From Epiperipatus broadwayi (taxonomy: Eukaryota > Onychophora > Udeonychophora > Euonychophora > Peripatidae), in the NCBI GenBank assembly GCA_028023455.1, contig JAQFVV010012446.1, forward strand, positions 928,001-992,000: a stretch of 64,000 nucleotides of DNA, given 5' to 3'. Position numbers and translations under genes: made by a program. The notes beneath the pieces are model-generated. The model was given only the letters and a program-made list of their open reading frames with translations, had not been told where the DNA came from and did not search any database. The first letter of the stretch is position 1, and the number at the start of each line of letters is the position of its first letter. Below, in pieces: positions 55,055 to 64,000 of the stretch.

Positions 55055-57230
55055 ATGCTAATGGCTGCCATGGAAAAGGCTAAAGCCAGCCTTAGTAGTT
55101 CAGGAGAATCCATAAACTTAGATGAAAACAGAGATTTCGAATTTGAGAATGGGAAAATAAATTCATTTAAGAGTAAATTACAGAGAATCACTAAATGGGG
55201 AAAAAGTAGAAATATCCGGTAAATCGAATAGTGATAATGTGGGGGAAAAAATCGAAAAAAAAGTAAACATTAGGAATTTTAATCTAAAAATAGAAAATAC
55301 AAAAGGAAAACATGATTCCAAAGCTGTAAACCAATCAGGGGAGATAGATATGGTAAAAAGTACTTACAAAAAAAAAAGCAAGTCCTGAAATCCCATTTGA
55401 AGATAGTTACAACCCTCAAACGTTTATATAAAATGAGTTACGATACGAACGTGATGATCCGGAAGTCACTGAATGCGGGAAAACAGGGCAGATCGGAAAA
55501 TCACCTCAGAGGGTTAATTCGAACTCATATTCTGAATCTGATAAAATAGATTTTGGCATGTGCTACCTTTCTGAGCAAAAAGTATGTAGTTCTGATGAAC
55601 AGAACGAAAGCCATATGCCCACTTCCGGTGGTACAAGGGCGCTACTCAGAAATAAAAAATTTAAAAAACAACAACAAAATCACAACGATCTAATTCATGA
55701 GTCAGAAAATAAGAATACAAGGCCAAAAACAAACACAATACACTCTGGGGACTTAAGTTCAAACCCTGGATCCCCAAAGTCCTCAGTAACATTGAACATT
55801 ATGCAGTATGAAAATAACTCAACTGTTAAAGGTAAAAATCTGGGCAATATAAATGAAACACAGCCTAGCATACAAGAGCAAAGCTATCGTAGTTCTCATA
55901 AACAATATGTGATGCCAAAAACCACAAGGGCGACTTTACAACACCAGAAGCAAGAAAGGATTGGGAAATGACCTAATTGCTGCAGACAACAGCTATAACT
56001 CAGAGTTTCCAACACTAAGACCTAAATCCATACCACAACAGGTGAACAGAGAAAACACTACAAACAATCCTGTTGATAAAAACAAGAGCCAATGTCATAT
56101 GCTCAAAAGGCTGCTGTGGGATCTCATACAGTTGGACCGATTAAAAATAGTCAAGACAAAAGCCTTACTAATAAGGACAATCACAGACATTTGAAGGCCT
56201 TAGAAATAATGGGCTTAGACAATGCTGCAGTTGCTGTAGACTCCATGATGGACAACTCATCCATAATTACCGAAGGAGGCAGATGTGACCCAAACCAACA
56301 TAAAATTATAAATTGATAAATTCAATCAGTCGATTCCTGCCCTTCTGATGAAATTCTTTCAGCCATATAAGCATGAGAATGCACTGATCTTATCTACAAC
56401 AGACAGCAGGATTAGCCTTTTCAAATTCCCAGTGGCAACACTACTTGAACTGCTCAAATCACAAGACCTTTGTAGATCGGTATACAAAATACTATTCCAC
56501 CCAAATGACCGATACTTGGTTGTTCAGTTTACCAATGCTATAGCCAAGGAGGCCTTTAGAAACCTGTATAAAACCCTTGGAAGTAGATATCTTGTCACAG
56601 TCGATCTTGATCGCCCGACATACCTAAGTGGAACTGCTCGGAATTGTGGCGTAAGTTACTTGCTCCATATGGAAAGATAGTCTCATTTGGCTATAAACCA
56701 ATAGACGATGATGAAACTCAAATGCTCTCGAACATAGCAGAATTCAAAATCATGCTGGGGAAAGGTACTTTTTCTCTAGTGATCCCGAGTCTTGTGGAAG
56801 GCTATGAAGGCTCCATCATCATTAACATTAGAGGAATAGCCCCACAATGCTTTCATTGTCTACAAAGAGGACACCTTATGAGAGAATGTCCGGCTCGAAA
56901 ATGTGTCCACTGTGGGATGACACGGAAAAAATACCACAAATGCACCAACAAAAGAATGATATCAGCCGAGACATCACTGAAGCTGGAACAAATGTCAAAA
57001 CCCATACACATATGGAATCAAGCTCATCTCAACCAAAAGTAGTTGCTTCAGGGTATTGTCCATTGTCCCTTGGTCCCTCAAGACACCTTAGAATGCAGAT
57101 CAGTCACCCATCCTCGGATGATGAAGAAGACATGTTGGAGGGAATGGGAATTGGGGATGAAGTCGCAACGGCCACAGATTGCAGGAGCAATTTGCCTCAT
57201 CAGGATGCCCCTTTTCAGTGAAAGAGGAAA
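55055..57230 (+). pseudogene. LINE ORF1, nucleic-acid chaperone, frameshifted
   Basis: The likely start is ATG 55055 or 55061 (MLMAAMEKAKASLSS), open to a stop at 55220, then continuing in other frames. The N-terminal half (55558-55971) is polar and disordered. A segment with SYAQKAA follows near 56092. The 56348-56680 segment carries the conserved FHPNDRYLVVQFTNAIAKEA region. The 56644-57042 segment ends in a zinc knuckle CFHCLQRGHLMREC (C-x2-C-x4-H-x4-C) and a second imperfect one, CVHCGMTRKKYHKC. An acidic tail follows (SSDDEEDMLEG, near 57115). ORF1 binds element RNA and chaperones target-primed reverse transcription. At least four frameshifts; same family type as the remnant at 10115. 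Confidence 0.8.
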
Positions 57231-57618
57231 TACAAATCCAGGAGGGATGGATCATCCTCAACCGCATCTACATCTTGTGAAGAGGTTGCAGTTGTAAAGG
57301 ACCTTGTTGATCTAGAAGAGCATAGACCAACCATCACTACTCCCAAAGAGAAGAAAACTAGATTTTCCCCGAACCTCATGGATCTTCCTAATGATGTAGT
57401 ACTGATGTAGTACAAGATGAATCCGTCGGCAGTATAATAAAGCTGCCCCAACATCGAAGTGAGAGTTATGAGTAGATTACTGTTACTAAAAAATTTGAGA
57501 GTAACTCCACCCAGTCAAGTGCCTTAGGATGCCCTCTACAGGAATCTGGATCAAAAAAGACCGACAACCCAGACCAAGTGGGAAGGACTCAGCAACATAA
57601 TCCAATATCAAGTTGATA

Positions 57619-60600
57619 ATGTTCAACATTATTTCTGTGAACATCAGGGGTCTGAATTCTTGTGATAGAGCTTATGCCCTGTCACATTGGATAGGCGCCA
57701 GGCACCAGATATTTTGTGTTTGTGTGAGACAAAATTGCACCATAACTCTGACGCAAGAATTATCCAATTAATGCAGGCATTGGGTCATTTTCATTATTCA
57801 TTTTCAGATACCGCTGCAGGAGGAATAGCAATAATGATTAACAATAAATCACCGATTACCTTTTTTAAAATTCTATATATAAACACAAATAACCTGATTG
57901 CAATGATACAGTATAGAGGTTGGACATTCAACCTTGTGAACCTATATTTATCCAAAAACTCAGAAGTGGTTTTCAGTGCTATTCACTCAATAAACATAGC
58001 GCTGAGAACCAGTCCATTCCCAACCATAATCATTGGTGATTTCAACCATAATTATGAAACATTTCAAGCAAAATTTGTCAACAGCTTCAACCAGCCCCTA
58101 GTAAGTGGCAGAGATTTGTTCCCAGAAGGTGCCTTTTCGTTTTACACAAGATATACACGGACACTCATAGACCTGGTGTACATGTCACCATCCTTATTTC
58201 CAGTAACTGAGGCTCATCTATGGCCAGTGGCCTTTTCCGACCACTTCTCATTAGAGGTCAAAATAGAACCAGTGTTTGTACAGGAACCCATAATTACCAC
58301 GTACAATTCGAATGCTAACCACATCAAATGCCACAACCCAATTAATCTCTGAAATCTATATTAAATTTAATACAGTCAAATTACCAACGCTCCCAAATTG
58401 AAAAAGCATGGTTGACATTTACAAGCTCACTTAGTGAACTAATAAGCTGCTGTACCAAAAAAACAAGGGGTCCACTCCACCTGATGGGTGAACTGGATAG
58501 AATTGCCAATGAATTGGAGACCTTGCCTTATGAAAGTCAGAACATTCATAGTATCATTGATCTTAAGAATAGATATAGAGTCAAACAAAAAGACATTGCA
58601 GAATACCTCTCAATAAAGAGGGCTAGGCAATATCTAAATGATCAGCATTGTTGGACAAGGGGCTACCTTAAATGGGCCCTTGGGTCTGGCAGAAACTCCA
58701 GAGCCCCAAAATCAATTGGAGATAAATGAAATAAAATATATAGGTGAATCTATGCTGCTCAGGATCAGGAATTATTATAAGAAAAAGCTTAAACCATTAG
58801 GTGTAACAGGAACCCGCAAAAATTTTAAGAAGATGGACAAGGAGCCACATAAAATCACCGAAGCCAGAATATTGGCAAAACTTAAAGCACTCCCTGATGG
58901 AACACATCCTGGGCTGCATGGAATTCCAAAATTCCTGCTGGTACACCTAAGATCATTTACCATCCCAATCATTAAAATGATGGTGGACCTCCTGGCAAAG
59001 AACAGTTGGGACATTCAAGGATTCTATCCCATTGCTATGGTGCCTTTGCTTAAAAAACCAGAGGGCCCTAGTGACTTTGAAAATCTCAGGCCAATCTCAA
59101 TGAGCCCTCTTCTCATAAAGATCTTTGAGGGTCTGATAAAAGATGACATCCAGGAGAACATCATCAGTCGACTGTCTGCCTGCCAATTTGCAAAAAAGGG
59201 TAGCTCCACAGCGGATGCCATCAGCAGATTTCGCCTCATTGTCAACCATGTTCGCAGGGAAAAAATGTCCCGGCCAGTTGCAGTTCAATTAGACTTTGCT
59301 GGTGCCTTTGACTGCATCAGGATCGATGTGCTCCTTAGAGTACTGGAAGAGCTCCAAGTGCCCAAGGCATATCTCCAAATGATTGAAAACCTTCTACAAA
59401 ATAGAGAAGTGTTACTCTCATTGGATGGTCGAGTTGCTCCAGGATTTCAGCCAAGTGTTTCCATCCCGCAGGGCTCGCCACTAAGTGCACTCCTCTTAGC
59501 AGCCTATATAAACCCATTGCTGTTGCGCATCGAGGCAACACTCGGGTGTTGCCATACCTTTGCTGAGAGAGAGCATTCATCAGGTTTCTTACATGGATGA
59601 TGTGGTGGTGTTTCTCTCATCTCAGGATGAGTTTGCTGGGCTAGAGGATATCTTGGATCACTTTGCTAGTGAATTTGGTCTAAGAGTCAATGAGGCCAAG
59701 TCGGCTATGTGGTCAATCAAATCAGGAAAGCAAATCCTGGGGAGATTCAGAGCAACTCCACAAAAGTTTCTAGGATTCATGTTGGCCTCCCCCCCCTTAC
59801 ATCATGAGGAAGGAGCTTGAAGAATCCCTGTTAAAAAAAGTTGTAAACTCAGTTACCTCGCTATCAAAGGTCCGGTTGTCATTGTTGGGAAAGGTCGCCC
59901 TTCTCAATGCCATAGTATTGCCAAAAATCACATATTTTCTGGCTGGATTTTCCACTACAAGGGAATTCATTCGCAAGGTGGAAACTCAATGCAGAAGACT
60001 ATGTTGGGGCGGAAAAGTCCAAGTCATAAGTCTCAGTCTTCTCCAAAAACCGAAGGCTCATAATGGGCTTGGACTACATTCAATCTCCACATTCCTTTCA
60101 AAGGACATATAATATACTAGTAAAATTATTTAGCCAAAACCCGTGTATGGAAAGCCCCTTGCCATTGGTGAAGGTAGAACCAACGAATCGTCCTCCGCCC
60201 AAACAAACAAGCTTTTGGCTGCAACAACAAGTGTTAATGATTGTAGGGAAAACTAATATATCAGCCACTATGTTTGGCTTCAAGCTTAACTATTGGGAAG
60301 CATTTAGTATGACACAAAACAATGAGTCAACCGTGGAGAGTCTTCTCTCACTCAGTATTCCCAGGTTTGCTAGGTTGGCAAAAAGGATAAGACTCGAACC
60401 GAAGCTGGTGGATTTCCTGATAAAAGTGAACCTCGGAGCCCTCCCAACATGCACCTTGCTGTGTTACAGGCGGGGATATAGAATAGATCCAGTTTGCCCG
60501 ATGCGTAATAAAAACAAAGAGACAATGAGCCATATCCTAGATCAATGTGAAATATGGAATAATCTTCGTTATTGTGCCCTTAAAAGATTCAGGGAAGCTG

Positions 60601-60839
60601 ACATTACAGGTACAAATATCACAAAGGCAGTAAAGGGTGGCCTTTATGGTAAAATTAGACTGGCCACCTTTATAAATGTTGCTATATGGATAGTGAGAAA
60701 TAAGCGAGTCTTTGACAATGGATTGAATAATAAGCCAGAAGAGCTTTTTCTCAAGTTACTTCGTGAGGCGAAAGAATATGATTATAAGATATGCCAGCAC
60801 TGGTTAGCCAATCAGACATCGGACCAACTGGAGATCTGA
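57619..60839 (+). pseudogene. LINE ORF2, endonuclease and reverse transcriptase, frameshifted
   Basis: Start ATG 57619 (MFNIISVNIRGLNS) gives the first endonuclease motif. After a frameshift, DILCLCETKL (catalytic Glu about 57726), IIIGDFNHN and FSDHFSLEV complete an apurinic-type endonuclease by 58270. The RT spans 58638-59600: LRPISMSPLLIKIFEGLI, motif A LDFAGAFDCI, motif B PQGSPLSALLLAAYINPLL. After a frameshift come motif C YMDDVVV (about 59590) and motif D GLRVNEAKSAMW. C-terminal frames 59804-60839 contain LLNAIVLPKITYFLAG, GGLGL-like GLGLHSIS, and a finger CPMRNKNKETMSHILDQC in which the second cysteine is replaced by arginine. The clade is unresolved between I/R1/Jockey-like and L1-Tx1-like. 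About six frameshifts, but every catalytic motif survives. Confidence 0.88.
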
Positions 60840-61167
60840 AGATCAAAACACTTAGGTACTTATAGTACTATCATGGCAAAAGTAACAAACTGGACATAAT
60901 GACTCCTATGCAGAGTCTAAAAGTTGTCACATTAATATAATCCAGCCCTTTCCATTTAATTGTTATTTATTGTTAAAACTCTGAATTTGGTGGTCAACAA
61001 ATTGACCCAAATAATTCCTAAGTAGCTTATTTTTATGTAATTTTTTTTTATTTTTTACCATTAGTTTTCTTATTTATTGTTTTCATGTAGAGCCACTGTA
61101 TATTGTAAGCATGTAACCTACAATAAGAAGGAGGTTAAATTATATCCATATGTATCTTCTTAGTGTG

Positions 61168-61173
61168 AATAAA
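61168..61173 (+). terminator. AATAAA polyadenylation signal of the LINE
   Basis: Lies about 15 bases before the inferred 3' end set by the target duplication. Confidence 0.6.
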
Positions 61174-61209
61174 GTTGTTATTTGAAACTAAAAACACTGC
61201 CTTCATAAA

Positions 61210-62330
61210 CAAAAAAACTTGTTAAGAATTTTTAATCCACATGAAAATACAGTGACATTGTTTAGATTTTTTGTTTTTAAATTTGAATATGAATAGTTAC
61301 AAAAAGTTCATTGTAAAATATCTGAATACTAAAAAGTAATATATAAATATAAAAAAAAATTAAAAAATATTTTTTTACCTATCTATATTTAAGCTAACAT
61401 CAGTTTATTGAACCATAGATTAGATAATGATTTATATTTGATATATTTTATTTTTAAATAGACATATTTTTTAACCTGTTTAGTGATGCCAATTACCAAA
61501 TTATTCAAAATATATTGAATTGTACTTTTTATTTAAAACTCTTATGATTATTTATTTATTATATACTGCTGATTTCTTTTGACCATTTATATGTTGTTGT
61601 TTTTTTTATGATTTAAAAACTAATAAATTATTATTTAAATAGTTAGATTTTTCCCCTTGTTCATTGTGAAGGAAATGATTATATTTATTTATATACAATG
61701 CTTTTTTGCTTACTCTCTCTTTGTAATCATTTATAAATACAATCATTTTTATTTTGAAATTGTAATGTTTTTAATCTTGTAAGTTATTGTTTTTTATTGG
61801 GTAATTGTTTTTTATATCTGTTTCTAATTTGTTTTTTTATATTTGTAATATATATATATTTAGCTCTTATTTCTTTATTATTGCAATCTTCACTTTTTAT
61901 TCCACATATACTTTCCATATTTTCACCTTCTTAGATTTTCTTTTATATATAAATTTGAATTTTATTTTTGTTTGCATTTATTTAATTTTTTGATGAATAT
62001 ATTCGAAAAGAGTTTGCTTTTAACTGAAATGAGACCCTTTCGTTTCTCTTGGATATCTTAAAGGAACTGAGCAGGGCAAATTTCTAATGTCCACTCAATG
62101 CAGCTGTTATTACTATATGATTATTCATATAGTATACAAACATAGATGGGCGCCTCAACACACATTAGCCAGCATGGTGAGTTTATTGGCTTTTTACCTC
62201 TGAGTTTAAGATCAAGAAACACGATGATCTTTCTTCTCAGTTGCTTGATAAAGTAGAATGAATGTGTGTGTGAATGAAAAAATTTTTTGTAATAGATATA
62301 TACAATCATGACAGACAAAAATAAATCATG
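61210..62330. other. AT-rich DNA, nothing recognised
   Basis: T-rich low-complexity frames only. Confidence 0.4.
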
Positions 62331-62337
62331 GCTCTTA

Positions 62338-64000
62338 TTCCCAGGAGGCTGTAATGTCACCAGCCAAGATAGCGGTTCATGGCCAAAGTCAGAGAGTACT
62401 AATAATCTTTTGATTGCGGACCTAGCCATTTGATGACAACTTTTTATTCAAGTATTTACAACTGCAGATCACTTTCAAATAAAGAAAGATTGCAAGAATT
62501 GAAAGAAGAATTATCTTATATTAATGGGGCCTTATTGGACTTTGTGAAGTTAGATGAAAAGGTGAACAGACAATAGATTTAAAAAGTGGACATGTACTCT
62601 ACTACAAAGGCACAAATATTGGAAGTACAAGTGGGAATAGGATTTATTATAAATAAAAAGTGGAAGAACAACATTGTGGAGATTGGTAGTATATCGGACA
62701 GTAGCAAGATTAGTTATTCAACTTAATAGCAGATACCAAATGCAGTTGAGGTTTATGTTTCAACAAGTTCTCATAGTAATGAAGTAGTAGAAGCTTTTGA
62801 TCAGACTAAACAACATTTTAAAATTGTTATGGGAGACTTTAGTGCTAGAATTGGTAAACAAATTAAAGATGAAAAGGCTGTAGGTAAATTTGGTTGTGGT
62901 AATAGAAATGAGAGAGGATATACACTTGTGGATTTTGCAGAAAAAGAAAAACTTTAAATTATGATTTTTTTTTTTTTTTGAGAAAAATGTTTACAGGAAA
63001 TGGACATGGACGCATCCAAATGAAGGTACAGCAGAATTGGTTTATATTTAGACTAACAGAAAATACATATTTCAAGATTGTAATGTTCTTAATAAATTCA
63101 ACACAGGAAATGATCATCGTTTAAACTAGAGATACAAAAATTATTAATAAAAATAATATTTACCATTGATGTTCATAATCTTTCGAATCATTCTAATGAA
63201 TTTAAATTAGAATTTACAAATTGGTTTTAAATAGATTTTGAACATTATTCAGATTTGAATGAAATTAATAGGAAAATAACTGATACCTTTTTAAAAAATG
63301 CAACAACGATAACTGGTAGAAAAAAGCAATTGACCAATAAAATTTCTACTGAGACTAGAGAATCTATGAAGAAAAGAAGGAATATGAAAATATATAAAAA
63401 TGATACATTAAGAAGGATTGAATATCTCATTTTTTTGTAAAATGATGTGAAAAAGAGTTGATAATGAAATAAGAAAGTATAATTGTGATCTAGCATAGGA
63501 AAGCTATAGAAGAGAATAAAAGTAAAACAACATTTTGGTATCTGCAATAAGAAAAAAAGATGAAACTATTACTAAAAAGAAAGATGACATCATGAAATGG
63601 GAGTTCTATCAAGAATTATATAGTAATAAAGAACAAGTACCTCCTATGTCTATTATATCATCTGAATTTGCCAGGATTTTAAATGAAGAAGTGAGACATT
63701 CAATTAAATTTATGAAGAGAAAAGCTCCAGGTAATGATGGAATTATAATCAATATATTAAAAGAAACAGTTGAAGAAACAGAAAATTTTTTGGCAAAGTT
63801 ATATACTAAATGTCTAAATGATAAAGATGTACCAGATGATTGGAAGAATGCAGTATTAATATTAATACTTAAAAAAGGTGATAAAGATGACCTATTAGAC
63901 TTTTAGAGAACATTGGATTTCAACCAACCAAAAGAACAAGTTGGATTTAAAAATGGTTTTAGTGTGGTACATCATATTCAAGTATTGAGAGAAGTTTTAG
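62338..64000 (+). pseudogene. RTE-type LINE, second copy, cut by window edge
   Basis: Collinear with 41657 onward: the same start (CCAGGAGGCTGTAATGTCACC), GATTGCGGACC, then endonuclease remnants (GDFSARIGKQI in place of GDFNARIG, GNDHR in place of GSDHR) and the RT finger region ([33 protein letters not shown], 63535-63906). At 63898 about 70 bases encoding [17 protein letters not shown] are deleted compared with the first copy. The endonuclease aspartate-asparagine pair has changed to Asp-Phe-Ser. It is more decayed than the first copy and continues past the window. Confidence 0.88.

Larger units (their letters stand above)
54853..61187 (+). mobile_element. full-length LINE with ORF1 and ORF2
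   Basis: Flanked by CTAAAAACACTGTCTT (54837-54852) and CTAAAAACACTGCCTT (61188-61203), a 16-bp duplication with one mismatch, which fixes the element at about 6.3 kb. It has a 5' untranslated region of about 200 bp, a gag-like ORF1, an endonuclease/RT ORF2 and a 3' end with AATAAA at 61168 some 15 bases before the end, without a long poly-A. It inserted immediately beside the inverted-repeat element. Base composition is less AT-rich than the flanks. Confidence 0.88.

Overview
The window is strongly AT-rich, intron- and repeat-dominated DNA from a multicellular eukaryote, most likely an invertebrate animal. It carries one recognisable host exon (a dipeptidyl peptidase 8/9-like N-terminal exon with a consensus splice donor, minus strand, 21441-21950), and almost everything else that can be named is a transposable element or a fold-back repeat. 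I cannot name the species from sequence alone. The rest of the DPP8/9-like gene is not visible, so its introns are large or it leaves the window.

Layout: 1-5 kb is AT-rich DNA with one tRNA-Val-like SINE head (2909). 5-6 kb holds two long hairpin elements. 6.9-7.3 kb is a non-autonomous hAT element with an exact 8-bp target duplication. 8-15 kb holds the first copies of the main repeat family, a degenerate LINE ORF1 whose zinc knuckle survives in a shifted frame (10.1-11.7 kb), and LINE 3' fossils. 18.3-20.2 kb is nested fold-back DNA plus a second SINE copy. 20.4-24.2 kb has the host exon between copies of the main repeat. 24.4-26.4 kb is a reversed RTE-type LINE. 27.3-28.9 kb has a nested hairpin element and a Penelope-like GIY-YIG fragment. 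29.5-32.7 kb holds more main-repeat copies and a LINE tail. 35.3-38 kb is hairpin satellite and an amplified LINE piece. 41.7-44.6 kb is a nearly complete RTE-type LINE with a (GAT)n tail. 53.6-54.8 kb is an inverted-repeat element, and immediately beside it (54.85-61.19 kb) lies a full-length LINE with gag-like ORF1 and endonuclease/RT ORF2. 62.3 kb to the right edge is a second RTE copy.

The main result is the dispersed family present at about fifteen places. On one strand its unit contains a type I hammerhead self-cleaving ribozyme: CUGANGA, a 3-bp stem II, GAAAC, a very short palindromic stem III, a GUC cleavage triplet, and a long two-part stem I. Six copies keep the whole core, a seventh has it with a GUU triplet, and substitutions between copies preserve pairing. 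At three loci the unit is present as slightly more than one tandem copy with a period of about 450 bp. Many loci are flanked by 10-19 bp target duplications, and many are inverted, with the switch point at or close to the ribozyme. This is the architecture expected of retrozyme-like non-autonomous retroelements (circular or tandem hammerhead RNAs copied by a LINE), and two copies are physically joined to the 3' end of a LINE family. Several LINE families in the window show coding remnants of suitable machinery, although every copy here is broken by frameshifts or stops.
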